Assembly: GCA_039621445.1 (NCBI GenBank)
Contig: CP154955.1
Coordinates: 48,778,086 to 48,842,085, forward strand
Source of the DNA: Euglena gracilis
Taxonomy: Eukaryota > Euglenida > Euglenophyceae > Euglenales
DNA: 64,000 nt
Direction: 5' to 3'
Shown: positions 10,346-22,434 of the stretch, one piece after another
Numbering within the stretch: position 1 is the first letter of the stretch
Layout: the number at the start of each line of letters is the position of its first letter
Notes under the pieces: model-generated
Databases searched by the model: none
What the model saw: only the letters and a program-made list of their open reading frames with translations
What the model was told of the DNA's origin: nothing
Translations under genes and position numbers: made by a program

Positions 10346-10712
10346 AATCTGTTAAAACCTTGGGGGGAGGGGGTGATTGTGCTTAAACCCCCCCTCCCAC
10401 CTATAAGAACCCCCCTCTACAAGAAACCCCCACCTATAAGAAATACCCACCTATAAGAAACCCCTGGGGAGCTTTGAACCCAACCACTTTTAAGAAACCC
10501 CCCATTTTTCTTCGGTGCCAAAGGCGCCGAAAGGAAATTTTTGACTGTTTTTGGCCTTTTGTCGGCTCAAAAATTTTCGGACACTGAAACCAACTTATAA
10601 GAAACCCCCACCAAAAAGAAACCCCCACCTATAAGAAAATCCTCGGGCCATTTTTTTGGAAACCCACCTGTAAGAAACGGGTTTCTTATAGGCGGGGGGG
10701 TTTAGGAGTGCC
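10346..10712. mobile_element. C-run inverted element with CCACCTATAAGAAAC repeats
   Basis: The motif cccacctataagaaa recurs about five times, and the right end gggtttcttataggcggggg is the inverse of the left cccccctcccacctataaga. A central cttcggtgccaaaggcgccgaaag hairpin links it to the other GC-hairpin elements. Confidence 0.55.
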
Positions 10713-10937
10713 TCCCCAGATCAAACATGCCCCCCCTAGGGGAGTTGGTTTTGGGTCCACGCCCAGGCCAAACTCAAAGCCACTTCCTCTTCAAAATGGC
10801 CATTTTTGGGTCCCAGTTCCTTGAGCCCATCCTCAGACGTCCAAAGTCCCCCCCCCCCCCGCCTGCCCGTAGCACGCAGCCCCTCCCAAGGAATGTGACG
10901 ATCGCAACACATCGTCCATTGGTGGATGCGATGCCAC

Positions 10938-11051
10938 CTGGGGGAGCCGGGGGGCCCGGCTGGACAGGGCGAGTAGGCCGTCCGCCGCCTCCCGGGCAAT
11001 GATAGCCCGCCCCAGAGCCTCCCGCATTGTCAGCACCCCCGCCATCAATGC
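10938..11051 (-). CDS. Exon D1, 38-codon helical exon
   Basis: Starts ALMAGVLTMREALGRAIIAR, continues EAADGLLALSSRAPRLPQ and meets the donor GTGGCATCG. The acceptor is ccaccacag. It matches D2 and D3 over the first 30 residues but is five codons shorter at its end. Confidence 0.78.
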
Positions 11052-11383
11052 CTGTGGTGGAAATGGATATCAACACCCCCAATTATTATAAAACAATACT
11101 ATTTTAATTGGAAGTTATGCATCTGTTGCTTACACACGCAATTAATACATCATTGCAAGATGCGAGTGTGTAATATATTTCTATTCACACATATTCTGTA
11201 CGTGGAACACATGCATAATAGACATGCGCAAATAGTTACATGTTAAATACTAACGTTATTAATAATATACATTTATAACAACTGCAATGATTAATGTATT
11301 AACCAAATTCACATTCAAATTGTTTCTCCCGAGAGTTACAGGCAAATTTCTATTCCTTCACCGTTCAGCATACAAGAATGCAC

Positions 11384-11512
11384 CTGAGGAGGGGTGCGGG
11401 TGCGCGGGACAGAGAGGCTTTGGCGAAGGTCGGCAAAGCCCATGTCGGCTTCCGTGGCGATGGCAGTGCGGGCGACGGCCTCAGCCTCCTCCAGCACAAC
11501 CACTTCCCTTTC
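11384..11512 (-). CDS. Exon E1, 43-codon helical exon
   Basis: Starts EREVVVLEEAEAVARTAIAT, continues EADMGFADLRQSLSVPRTRT and ends PPQ before the donor GTGCATTC. The acceptor is tgtccggttcag. It is 129 bp, phase 0, and homologous to E2, including the tail RTRTPPQ against RPRAPPQ. Confidence 0.78.
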
Positions 11513-12509
<997 letters not shown>

Positions 12510-12563
12510 CAAGGCACAGCACTCACATAAGCACAGCGCACGCCAGCACACACAGAGACAAAC

Positions 12564-12692
12564 CATATGGCCTGTGCCAACAGTAAGATTGTGCCGGACA
12601 CTGGCAACTACCCATAAATCCTCCGTCTCCTCTGCTGAGATAATGTGGCGCGCTTGGCTTTCTTCCAACTGAAGCCGTGCAAGGCAGCGGAC
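12564..12692 (-). CDS. Exon C2, diverged 43-codon helical exon
   Basis: Starts VRCLARLQLEESQARHIISA and continues EETEDLWVVASVRHNLTVGT, ending GHM at the donor GTTTGTC. The acceptor is ccccatgacag. The 129-bp length matches C1 and C3 and decides this donor over an internal GTTGGC at 12,581. Third positions are less GC-rich than in its neighbours. Confidence 0.6.
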
Positions 12693-13586
12693 CTGTCATG
12701 GGGGACACATGGATGGCAAGTCATTCGTTTGTGTTCCCCCCTTCATATGAACACCTTTATTCTTGGCATATTTTTTCGACTAATTTTTTCAGGTTGTCAA
12801 ATTAGCATTTTGAAACAAATTAAGAGAGAAATCATCCTTTTTGTATTTGGGTTAGAAAAGGTCAACGACATCGTGCATGCCCCCTACAACACCTACATGT
12901 AATACGTAATACGCCCATACGTATTGACCTCATCGGCTAGCCTAAGTGCAATACACAGAGTTACAGAAAGCATTTGTCATGGTGTTTTAATATAAGCCTC
13001 GACCACATGATGAGCTGCATGCACGCTGGTGGAGTTCAGTGCAAACCGATCCTGCCCATGTGCCCAATTCTCTAATCAGCAGAGCATAGATAGAGATAGA
13101 TGCACACACTGTTTAGTTTTTAACTCAATTCAATCACCTGTTGAAAAAAGGTTCATGACGCACACATGATGTCATTTCAAAAAAATGTGCTTACCGACCG
13201 GGGGGGAGGGGGGTGGGTTTAGGGCCCAGGTTATGGTTAGGGTTAAGTTTAGAACTAGGTAAAGGGTTAGGGTCAGCCTGACCCAAACATTAACCCTGAC
13301 CCCTGGACCCCCCAGAACCAAAATACCAAAATAACAAGATTCCTTGCATGTGCAACCAGAGGCAACAAACACCTAATATTTCCAGACACCCCCCACACCC
13401 CCCATACCTCCCCCCCACCCCCCCATCACCCCCCCTCCCACACATCTCTCCTCACCCCCACCCACCCCCCGCACACCTCTCCACACACACACACCCCACA
13501 CCACAGCCCCACACATAACCCTGCAGTGCCCCACACTTAAGTGTGGTTTCCGCTTTATGCAATGGGTGTTGACGTGAGGTGGACAC
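12693..13586. other. Intron with degenerate telomere-like patch
   Basis: At 13,225-13,310 gttatggttagggttaag and aaagggttagggtcag face aacattaaccctgacccc, an inverted telomere-like patch. The stretch 13,385-13,510 is C-rich. Otherwise unique. Confidence 0.55.
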
Positions 13587-13715
13587 CTGGAGGTCCAGCA
13601 GCGTCAAGCCGGAGCCCGCCATCATACTCAAGGCGAGGGCCTCCTCCGCCGCCTCCCGGGCCACGATGGCCCGCCCGAGCGCCTCCCGCATCTTCAGCAC
13701 CCCCGCCACCAGCGC
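13587..13715 (-). CDS. Exon D2, 43-codon helical exon
   Basis: Starts ALVAGVLKMREALGRAIVAR, continues EAAEEALALSMMAGSGLTLL and ends DLQ before the donor GTGTCCACC. The acceptor is ccggatggcag. It is 129 bp, phase 0. The tail after residue 30 is not shared with D1 or D3. Confidence 0.8.
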
Positions 13716-14310
13716 CTGCCATCCGGGGGGACAGGTCCGTGGGCCACGCGGGGAGAGACTGACGCTGACCTCATCGGGACACGGCATCATGAGCATAAAC
13801 CCCAGTTGTCATTTCCCAGTTTGCCTTTTTTGCGGAAAAAATTGACAGGAAACGATTGGACAATTTTCTTCGTATTGGTTGTATTTGAACTGCTTTGCAG
13901 CTAGGTTGTTCCCTGTCCATTTTCTGCAGGCGTCCAGCATATCCCCTAGGCTTTTGATGAAACTCTTGGGCATTACGTTATTAGTGAAAAGGCATTGGTG
14001 CTAACCCTCCCACATTGCGGAAGTAATGTGGAATGTCGAGGTGTTCTTGCAGGGTTCATTGATGTGTAAATGATCACGCACATTCAATAATAACAATGAT
14101 CACACTCAATAATAACAGTCAGAACCGAGGCATAGATAACAATACTGAATGGCACAGTGCAGCGGTCCATAAAGCTGCAATTTGGGAACTATGGACATCT
14201 TGAAGAAAAAGTCTTCAAACAGGAGAAAAAAAAACGCATTCGGCAGATGTATGTGAAGAAACACACACATCATGGACAGCCGGGAGAGTAGGAAAGCTGG
14301 CAGTGGAGAC
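13716..14310. other. Intron, unique sequence
   Basis: A short direct repeat of cacactcaataataaca around 14,080-14,115. Nothing else seen. Confidence 0.5.
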
Positions 14311-14439
14311 CTGAGGGGGAGCCCTGGGGCGGCGGGCTTGGAAGCTCTGGCACAGGTCGGCGAGGACCTCCGCGGCCTCCGCAGCGATGGCTTGTCGGAC
14401 CACAGTCTCCGTTTGCTCGGTCGCCAGCACTGCCGCGTG
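14311..14439 (-). CDS. Exon E2, 43-codon helical exon
   Basis: Starts HAAVLATEQTETVVRQAIAA, continues EAAEVLADLCQSFQARRPRA and ends PPQ before the donor GTCTCCACTG. The acceptor is ggtggtgccgcag. It is 129 bp, phase 0, and a close relative of E1. Confidence 0.8.
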
Positions 14440-15231
14440 CTGCGGCACCACCGCGGATGAGAATCCAGAGCTCCTCCGCACACACACAAAAAACACACAC
14501 GTTTTCTCTGCTTAAAAAAAAAGGGGGTTCCATTTTATGCACTTTTTGGAGTGTCCAATTGTAACAAAAATGGTGACATTTTGTTGCGCACCAAAAATGA
14601 GTTTGCACCCCCCCCCTGTTGTCCCATCACGTGACAAAGTAATTCTAGGTTCTCAGAAAATGGCCAATACTTGGGGAAACTCGTCCTGGGAGTCAATAAT
14701 GCAAAGATTGGCGTTCCTGGAAAAAATTCAGAATGTCCTCCACCCATGTGTAACCCAATAATGTTTTGGGATGAAGGAAAAACAGCACTGTGAAACAAAA
14801 CATCAAATATTTTCAATCAAACAAAGCGTTTTGGCACCTCAGGAGTCGAGGAATCGATAGAATATTATATACATGATGGAATATGGACTCTGCAGATGTG
14901 CTCACAGGAGCACAGGGTCCTGGATTCATAGCCCTAATTTTCGAGAATTCACGTTTGGAAATGCAGAGGCCAAATTATTCCCAAAACATATAATCTTTTT
15001 TTCCTCCTTCCTTTCCTCCATCCTTTTTCCTCAACAAACATGAAATAATGATTCATTCCACCCCCAGCGTTTCATCACATCATCTCCATCACACCATGTC
15101 TGCGCAACGCGGCAAAAAAATACCAATAGAACGAGGTAAGAGGTGTTGTGCAAGAATAAGATAAAAACGATAAAAAAAACAGATAAAATATTTAAAAAAG
15201 GGGGGCCGTTGCAAATTCCACTGGCACACAC
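14440..15231. other. Intron, unique sequence
   Basis: AT-rich DNA without recognisable repeats or exons. Confidence 0.5.
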
Positions 15232-15360
15232 GTGATCCGCAGCAGCCGCGTGGGTGCTGTGCCAGGCACGGGCGAGGATAAAAATGCCATCGGCGGCCTG
15301 TGCAGTGACTGCGTGGCGCGCGGCGCTCTCTATCAGCTCCAGGTTGGCCAGGCTGCCCTC
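15232..15360 (-). CDS. Exon C3, 43-codon helical exon
   Basis: Starts EGSLANLELIESAARHAVTA, continues QAADGIFILARAWHSTHAAA and ends ADH before the donor GTGTGTGCC. The acceptor is ccatttgcag. It is 129 bp, phase 0, and clearly homologous to C1. Confidence 0.8.
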
Positions 15361-15675
15361 CTGCAAATGGGGGGAGGCGTTGGTACAAAAAGAGCGTGGC
15401 AAATGGTTGGGATGGAAATCACTTTACCATGTGGAGGCCTATGAAAAGCAACTGCAAAACGGGAGGGACATTGATAAAACGCTCTCGTTTCAAAAAAAAT
15501 CCAAGATGAATCCACTTGGGGTGTACCGATCTGCTGATGCATTCTAATGAAACACCTCATCAAGAAATAATCAGACACGGCAACACTGTCCCACCGAAGC
15601 AAGGTGAATGGCGCAATGGCAATATGACCCCACTGCACCAAATCAACGCTAACAAAGCTGCCAAGTGACTGTCAC

Positions 15676-15804
15676 CTGCGGGACTTCCGGGGGGCTGACT
15701 GAGCAGTGGGCGCATTTCAGGGCGAGCAGGCCCTCCGCAGCCTCCCGGGCGATGGTGGCCCGGCCCAGCGCCTCCCGCATCTTGAGCACCCCGACCACCA
15801 GCGT
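15676..15804 (-). CDS. Exon D3, 43-codon helical exon
   Basis: Starts TLVVGVLKMREALGRATIAR, continues EAAEGLLALKCAHCSVSPPE and ends VPQ before the donor GTGACAGTC. The acceptor is cgtcccccgcag. It is 129 bp, phase 0. It has a Cys pair (CAHC) absent from D1 and D2. Confidence 0.8.
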
Positions 15805-15977
15805 CTGCGGGGGACGGCGGCGGGGGTGTGACCGACGTGACCACCGCGTGATGAGAAATCCCCACCCCCCTACCACAGCATGCCTCGCCCGGGGACCACT
15901 TGTAGGAAAGCATCATGCAGACGTTCTGGGGGGACGGCCTTTCCCCGGGGTACACCGGGGAAGGGGCGGGGTCACAC

Positions 15978-16106
15978 CAGGCGCTTCAGCGCGGAGGTGC
16001 GCTCTCCCCACGCCGCGCCGAAAGCCGCCAACCTCTCCGTTGCCTCGCTGGCCAGTGCGGCCCGGCGGGCCGCCTCCTCTGCTACCAGGTCCTGGCTCTG
16101 GAGGAG
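15978..16106 (-). CDS. Exon E3, 43-codon helical exon
   Basis: Starts LLQSQDLVAEEAARRAALAS, continues EATERLAAFGAAWGERTSAL and ends KRL before the donor GTGTGACCC. The acceptor is gtcgccgcacag. The 129-bp length and the helix pattern place it with E1 and E2, though the tail differs. Confidence 0.75.
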
Positions 16107-16135
16107 CTGTGCGGCGACGGTGGGGTGGGAGGCAG

Positions 16136-16139
16136 GTGT

Positions 16140-16177
<38 letters not shown>

Positions 16178-16595
16178 TGTGTGTTGTGTGTGTGGGGGGG
16201 GGTGTGGGTGTGTTGTGTGTCTTTGTGTGTGTGTGTGTGTGTTGTGTGTGATGTGTTGTGTGTGTGTTGTGTGTGTGTGTGCGTTGTGTGTGTGTGTGTG
16301 TTGTGTGTGTGTGTGTGTCTTTGTGTGTGTGTTGTGTGTGTTGTGTGTGTGTGTTGTGTGTGTGTTGTGTGTGTGTGTGTGTGTTGTGTGTGTGTGTGTG
16401 TGTTGTGTGTTGTGTGTGTTGTGTGTTGTGTGTGTGTTGTGTGTTGTGTGTGTGTGTTGTGTGTGTATGTGTGTGTGCGTGTGTGTGTTGTGTGTTGTGT
16501 GTTGTGAGTTGTGCGTTGTGTTTTGTGTGTGGGTGTGTGTGTTCTGCATGTGTGTGTGTGTGTGTGTGTGTGTGTTGTGTTTTGTGTGTGTGTCT

Positions 16596-16627
<32 letters not shown>

Positions 16628-16630
16628 TGG
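16136..16630. repeat. GT microsatellite with GTGTTGT interruptions
   Basis: About 500 bp of TG repeats broken regularly by an extra T (TGTTGTGTG). It lies inside an intron between E3 and the 42-codon exon. Long Cys/Val and His/Thr open frames here are artefacts. Confidence 0.95.
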
Positions 16631-16856
16631 GGGGTCGCTGCAAGTGACAGGCATCGGCAGTTGGTGTGAATTGCACCAACTGAATGCCCACCGAACCTAC
16701 CCATACACAACACACGTGTGCACGCACGCATGCATACACAACCTCCGACGCGCCACAGCCACAACCACACGTAAAAACACCCACCCACCCACCAATCCAC
16801 AATCACACACACACACACACACACACATCTTTACACACATCCGTGCACACACGCAC

Positions 16857-16982
16857 CAGCAGTGTTGTTGCGCCTCCCTGTGCCAGCTGAGGGACCTCGA
16901 GCTCGAGCAGCGATGCGACGGCATCGGCTGCGGCAACGCTGGTGGACGTTCCCCCAACTGCCATCACAGTCACGGTGGACCG
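16857..16982 (-). CDS. Exon, 42 codons, Ala/Thr/Val-rich
   Basis: Starts RSTVTVMAVGGTSTSVAAAD and continues AVASLLELEVPQLAQGGATT, ending LL before the donor GTGCGTGTG. The acceptor is tctcccatcgcag. It is phase 0. It belongs to none of the repeated exon families. It sits between the GT microsatellite and unique intron. Confidence 0.65.
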
Positions 16983-17848
16983 CTGCGATGGGAGAGATGA
17001 ACCAGAAGGTAGGCAAAACTACTGAGTACAATCACCCAGAGGACTGTGCTTTCGGACCCCCCCCCCCCAGCAGCTGGTAACGCCCCTTTGTGCCATCCCG
17101 CCTGCCGTGATGGACAATACCACTGGAAGCTGGACCAAATCATCATTAAGCTGAAATATATTTATTTTCATGAGATTTATTCTGGCTGCACCACAACCGA
17201 AACTCAGTTGGTTTATCACTATCACTATACCAAGGTCACTCCGTTGTTACATCAGGGTTCAAAAAATCAGCCCCTGAGCTGTCTTATTGAAGGACTTCGT
17301 CTTCCCGACTCCGCATTGCTTGGACCGAGTTTTATTCCTTGACTTTCAAAAGGCCTCCCCTTTTTGGAAGATGCCTGTTGCGGTGAAATTTTCCAAAGAA
17401 TTTGCAAAATATGACAGAACGTGGGGTAATGAAAAGTTTTCCTCCAATATTGTAATTTTGATTTGCAGGTCAAATCTTCTTGAAGTCTCCAGGAGTGTCT
17501 GACATATATTTGGGGTTCTGATGGAGAAAAGCGTTGTATTCGGGGGAAGGGGGTCAGCCTTGCAATTAACATTCAGCGTGCAAGGCACTCCCAACCTCCA
17601 CCTGGGAGCCAGCCCAAAATCCCCAAAATGGTGCGTGTTCCAAGTAATCCTCACTGGTTTTGGCTGTTCCCACAGATCCTTCAACCTCGTGCTTAGTATG
17701 GATGAATTGTGTGGCTGTGCAACGGCTTCCACAATTTGCTTTTTCCTGTCATTTTCACATTTGTGAGCTACATTGGTGAGGAATGAGAAAGCTTGAAACC
17801 CAGCCCAACCACCTGCAACGCCAACTGGAGTCCGTGGAAAAGCCACAC
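16983..17848. other. Intron, unique sequence
   Basis: A reverse-strand open frame at 17,600-17,760 (KKQIVEAVAQPHNSSILSTR) has a possible donor but low GC third positions and a weak acceptor. I leave it uncalled. Confidence 0.45.
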
Positions 17849-17914
17849 CTCAGGCAGCCCAGGGCCCCCCTTTGTCTTCGGAGAGTGGAGGTCATCCAGG
17901 TCGATGATCGACGG
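17849..17914 (-). CDS. Short exon, 22 codons
   Basis: Reads PSIIDLDDLHSPKTKGGPGL then PE before the donor GTGTGGC. The acceptor is ccgcctctcaacag. It is phase 0. The peptide is acidic then Pro/Gly-rich, a likely linker between helical regions. Confidence 0.55.
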
Positions 17915-18127
17915 CTGTTGAGAGGCGGGGGGTCGGAGTCATTTTTTAGGGGGACCCCCATCACAATCTTTCTAGCAGTGCAATTTGAGTGGTCACGTGT
18001 GATGGTTTGTGAACCGTGTGGCACAAATTTGGGGGATCCCTTGCCTGAGCACCTCCCTGTATTATTAAGCCAGCTGAATATGAAATGAAAATACTGACAA
18101 GTCTGCACCGACGCATGCAACTCTGCA

Positions 18128-18425
18128 AAGGTGGCGATCATAGATTTGCTGAGTGACCCCCTGGGGGGGCGCACTTCTTCTTGGGCCCAAACCAACCCAC
18201 ACACTTTCTTCGAAAACCCACCCACCCACCCACCCACCCAATCACAACCTCGGGGTTAACCCACCCACCCGCCCACCCAGAATCCCCAAAATCGGCCCAA
18301 ACCCTTGAAAATTGATTCCGGCCAGGCCTTCCCAGGAAAGGGCTTGACCGATGGCGTCAGCCGGGGGGGGGGGGGTCCAGCGGCGCCAACACTCACTCTC
18401 GAATACCCATGCGGTCACACGGATG
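18128..18425. mobile_element. CCCACCCA-rich inverted element, copy 1
   Basis: The left end ggtggcgatcatagatttgc and the inner run of cccacccacccaccc match the element at 21,491-21,810 in the same order. The right half is diverged. Confidence 0.6.
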
Positions 18426-18480
18426 TTCAGAAAAGGCGGTGTTTGCAGCGGTGTTTGTCTGGCATGGGGAGGGGGGTGAC

Positions 18481-18609
18481 CTGCGTGATCAGGATGGTGA
18501 CCTGGTCCGCCGCATCGGCGGTGGGGGTGCCGGCCGCGACCGCCGGCGGGTCGGTGGGCGGCGCGGCCGCCGGCTGCGCCGTCGTCGTCGCGACCGCGGT
18601 CGGGGTGGC
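18481..18609 (-). CDS. Exon, 43 codons, Ala/Pro/Thr-rich
   Basis: Starts ATPTAVATTTAQPAAAPPTD, continues PPAVAAGTPTADAADQVTIL and ends ITQ before the donor GTCACCCC. The acceptor is ccctgtcccag. It has the recurrent 129-bp length but a low-complexity linker composition and no helix signature. Confidence 0.65.
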
Positions 18610-18859
18610 CTGGGACAGGGCAGAACAGCATACGTGTCAGGGGGACGGGGGTTCCATTGCGCCGGAAACAGGCCCAGGCCAACGAGTGGGAGGGGCGGGG
18701 TCACTTTCAACGGAAAAAAGAAACGGAGAAAGCACCCCGGCCCCTGCGACCGTCTTCCATGCTCACCTGCCTTCAAGTGGCAGGGATCGAGGGAATCAAC
18801 AAGAAACAAAAACAAAAATGGAATGATAAACAATTCGCACATGCACGGGTGAATAAAAT

Positions 18860-18890
18860 GGAATGGAATGGAATGGAATCTTGAATCTCT
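18860..18890. repeat. GGAAT short tandem repeat
   Basis: Four copies of the pentamer ggaat (aatggaatggaatggaat). Confidence 0.85.
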
Positions 18891-19017
18891 AAAAGACATT
18901 TCTGTTAAAAATTGAGTTGATGCTAATTTTGTTGAACTACCCCTACTGTTCCCTTTCCAGCCTTTGAGGGGGCCACTGTCGGAAGCCAGACACTGGGGGG
19001 GGGGGTCGCTCGCACAC

Positions 19018-19137
19018 CCTGCCGAAGGCCTCCCGCGCCCCAGGTATCTCGGCGGCGAGCAGCCCAGCCCACGCCTCCAACGCATCGCGGGTGACGACGG
19101 ACCGCTGTTCCTGCTCCGCCACCTCCAGACGAAGCGC
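19018..19137 (-). CDS. Exon, 40 codons, helical
   Basis: Starts ALRLEVAEQEQRSVVTRDAL and continues EAWAGLLAAEIPGAREAFGR before the donor GTGTGCGAGC. The acceptor is cctgcccctcag. It is phase 0. The pattern resembles the E/D/C helices. A composite repeat element begins only a few bases beyond the acceptor. Confidence 0.75.
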
Positions 19138-19143
19138 CTGAGG

Positions 19144-20174
19144 GGCAGGCACCTATGGTCACTTCCCATTTTGGTGCTCTGGTCGGCCCTGGTCGGCCCT
19201 GGTCGGCCCTGGTCGGCCCTGGTCGGCAAATAGTCGGCCATAGGTGGGGGTATCCGTCACAGAAAAAAAGATTGTGAAAAATGACCCAAAATTACCAAAA
19301 GGGCACAAAATGGCCAAAATGCCATAAAATATGCTCATGCTGACCCAAATTAGCCCAATATTTGCCAAATCAGTGACTGCGGTCGGCTGAAAATGGTTAA
19401 AATGGCCAAAAATGGGCAAAGGCCAAAGAAAAGCTGTTTTGGCCACTGTTTTTGCGAATCCAGAAGCTGCACCTGGCGCAAAATGCTCAAAAATGGTCAA
19501 ATTGGACCAAAAAAAGACAAAAAAAAATGGGCAAAATAACAAAAAAAGGTCGAAAATGGCTTTAAATGGTCAAAAATGGCCCAAGAGCAGGACAAAATGG
19601 CCCAAAATTACAAGAAGTGCGCAAAAAGTGGCCAAAAATGGTCAAAATAGGTCAAAATTGGTGAATTATGGTGACAAATGGGCCAAAAGGAGACAAAAGC
19701 GACCTAAAATGGCCAAAAGTGGCCAAAAGTGGCCAAAAGTGACAACATGAGCCAGATGAGCCAGAAAAATCTCAAAATCTGGGATAAAAATGAGCCCAAT
19801 TCCTCATTCTCACTGAAAAATTGACATCGATTAGAAAAAAGTTGCGCGGTCGGCTGCGGTCGGCTGCGGTCGGCTGCGGTAACCCGCGGTCGATGCTGCC
19901 GCCAGCATCGCCCTGCATCGCCCAGCACCGCCCAGCATCATCAGAGGTGCTTGGTCCAGAGGGAAAGCTGCTGAATTCCTTCATCCATTCCCCTTCCGTC
20001 GGCCAACCATATGCAAGTCGGCCCTGGTCGGCCCTGGTCGGCCCTGGTCGGCCCTGGTCGGCCCTGGTCGGCCCTGGTCGGAACCCCCACCTACGGGGGT
20101 CCTGAAACTCATAGTCGGCCCTGGTCGGCCCTGGTCGGCCCTGGTCGGCCCTGGTCGGCCATAGGTGCCTGCTG
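19144..20174. mobile_element. Composite element with GGTCGGCCCT decamer arrays
   Basis: The ends ggcaggcacctatgg and ccataggtgcctgctg are inverted copies. Just inside each end is an array of the decamer ggtcggccct (about 5 copies at 19,180-19,235; about 7 and 5 at 20,019-20,160). The interior 19,270-19,800 is a diffuse repeat of aaaatggccaaaa words. A patch of cggtcggctg and cagcatcgcc repeats lies at 19,850-19,940. No coding. Confidence 0.65.
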
Positions 20175-20204
20175 AGGGGGGGGGGTCCACACAATTTTTT
20201 ACCA

Positions 20205-20500
20205 ATCACTTCCAGTCTTTCAAGAACCAGTCAGTCACCTCTTTGGAAAACCAGTAAGTCACTACACCCCCCCTTGGGGTTGGCCACTCTGGAATCCAAG
20301 GGAAAACTGACCACAGGCGTGTGCAAACGAAATTTTCCGGTGCGCCGGCGCCAGGTTACTTTAGTAGTTGTTTTGCCGACCCCCCCCCCCATCGGGGGAG
20401 GGGAGGGGGTTCGGGCCAAAACCAGTCGGTCACTTTGAAAAAACCAGTCACCCCCGGTGGGGGTCGGCCAGTGACTAAGTGACTGCATGTTTGGTATAAT
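20205..20500. mobile_element. AGTCAGTCAC inverted element, copy 1
   Basis: Begins with aaccagtcagtcacctctt and ends with gtgactaagtgactgcatg. The inner segment ggttggccactctggaatcc and a central ccggtgcgccggcgcc hairpin match the copy at 41,685-42,450. Confidence 0.55.
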
Positions 20501-20875
20501 TGTGTGTATGTTTGTGTGTCCCAAGGGGCCGATTAGGAGGTGCTGCACCTCCCTGGTAAGATGTGGCAAACCGATGCCATCACGTGTATTTTGCCACATT
20601 CACAACTGTACGATAAACAACACATCTTTTTGAGAAGTTCATGATAATACTGAGAATAAGAATAATGTAACACAACAACGGCATGCATGAATAGGACAAA
20701 GCCAATGATTCAAGTGGGAGGGTCATGTAAAGTGGTTACAATTATAAAGAACGCAAATGGAGACAAACAAAAAATGAAAGAGTGAAAATCAACGGGGGGA
20801 AAGGGGCGCGCTGTTCGAAAGCCAGTTTCAGTCTAAAAATGGAAGCAACTCGTTGTGCAACTCTCACGGGCACAC

Positions 20876-21004
20876 CCCAATGGCCCTTTCGGAGTGGCAC
20901 TGCTGCGCCGCGTGGCTGAGCGATGCAGCCAATTGCACCGCCTCCGCCCACAAGCTCGCCCGCTGGACCGCCTCCTGCCCCTCCAGAGCGGCCCGCTGCC
21001 CACC
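20876..21004 (-). CDS. Exon F1, 43-codon helical exon
   Basis: Starts GGQRAALEGQEAVQRASLWA, continues EAVQLAASLSHAAQQCHSER and ends AIG before the donor GTGTGCCCG. The acceptor is tgtgccacag. It is 129 bp, phase 0. The family signature is QxALExQExxQRAxLWAEA. Confidence 0.8.
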
Positions 21005-21077
21005 CTGTGGCACAACAAAATGGGCACGCTGCAAAAACAACGTCGCAACACAAATCGACACTGCGGACAAACCTACC

Positions 21078-21175
21078 CCCCCCCGGGAAACTGTCAGGTG
21101 CCAGGGACCCTGACAGTTTCCCGGGCGGGACCCTGACAGGTTCTCGGGAATGACAGTTTCCCGGGGGGGGGGGAG
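21078..21175. repeat. CCTGACAGTTTCCCGGG palindromic repeat
   Basis: Alternating inverted copies of gggaaactgtcagg and cctgacagtttcccgggcgg. Related copies are at 26,905-26,970, 38,855-38,995 and 60,070-60,215. Each ends in a long G run. Confidence 0.75.
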
Positions 21176-21490
21176 GAAGGGATGCATTGTATGCCGCTGC
21201 TGTCTGGCACGACTTTCAGCAGGTGGCGGTGGTTCTTGGCTGACAATTCAGCAGAGCAGCCCTCAACAACCCATTTCCTTTCATGTTCGAATCTCCACAA
21301 AAAAAACCATGAGACATAGGCTTGACTCAAAAAAAATCCTGAAACCCAATTCTCATCAATTAAACCATTTTTCCAGAAAATTGTGAGTTTCCCCTGGGTT
21401 CCCAGGTGTATTTCAAATAAAAAGCCCTGACCCAACCTACCCACATATGCAACGCGGATACCTGGCATGCCTTCCCACCATTCACCAAGC

Positions 21491-21810
21491 CTAGCTGGTG
21501 GCGACCATAGATTCGCTTAGTGACCCCCCCCCCTACAGGGGTTGGCGCTTTTTTTCCGAGCCCAAACCCATCCATTCACTTTTTTCAAAAACCCACCCAC
21601 CCACACCCCCCCCCACCCCAAACCCACCCACCCACCCACCCACCCAAAATCCAGCCAAAATCGGTCAAAAACACTGAAAAATTTCCCGCCTAGACTTTGG
21701 CCAGGCAAAAATCTCATGGCGTACCTGACCCCAAGGGGGGGGGGTGGGTCACGGGGCCCCAACCCACCCGGATCACACAGGTGTTAAATGAATCTATGGT
21801 GGCAAGATCG
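21491..21810. mobile_element. CCCACCCA-rich inverted element, copy 2
   Basis: The left end ggtggcgaccatagattcgc is the inverse of the right end tgaatctatggtggcaag. Between them is a cccacccaccc run and an inner atccagccaaaatcggtcaa segment shared with 18,128-18,425. Confidence 0.65.
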
Positions 21811-21897
21811 ATCCACAACACTTGAGCCTTAACAGTGAGAAGAGGCAAGCAAAATAAAGAAAGGAGAAAGAAAATAACAAACCGCAACTCTTATCAC

Positions 21898-22011
21898 TGC
21901 GGATTGGCGCTGAACCAAACAGTTGACCACCACCGAGGTCTCCAGGGCCTCAGCCCACAAATAGGCTCGCTGCACCGACTCCTGAGCCTCCAGCGCCTGC
22001 TGCTTCCACAC
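21898..22011 (-). CDS. Exon F2, 38-codon helical exon
   Basis: Starts VWKQQALEAQESVQRAYLWA and continues EALETSVVVNCLVQRQSA before the donor GTGATAAGAG. The acceptor is ttgtgctatag, a TAG end. It is phase 0. Codon use is less GC-biased than in F1 and F3. Confidence 0.72.
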
Positions 22012-22434
22012 CTATAGCACAATAACAGTTCACAACGTTGGTGCTTCAAAATGAAATGAATGCAAACTCAAACTCAGCTATAGCAACGAGTTTAAAGATT
22101 GCATTCAGGAGGCAAGGACGTTTGTGAAAAACTGGTGATTTTCCTCACCAAAACGTTCCCGATAAAAATTTGAAAAGCGTAGAAAGATATGGAGCAGAAT
22201 TTCATTCACAACTGATGATTTTGATGAAGGACATAAAAAAAGAATGGAACCGTTCGAAAATTGGTTTGCTTTGGAGTTCAGCAATCCAAAATTCAATTGC
22301 TGTGGAGTTCAGCAGCTGAGCAAAAGCGGAAAATGGACAAAATACTACTCAAGAAACTCGGACTTTTCTCATTTTGGCTGCGAGTCTCGCAGGGAGGAGA
22401 GTCAAACAAAGGCAAAAAAAGCTCAAAAACACAC

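Noticed and set aside
15913-17000. 300-361-codon open frames over the GT microsatellite
   Set aside because: Low-complexity translation of a microsatellite. The real exons at 15,978 and 16,857 lie at its sides.
17600-17760. Reverse-strand exon candidate KKQIVEAVAQPHNSSILSTR
   Set aside because: Low GC third positions unlike all neighbours and a poor acceptor; left uncalled.
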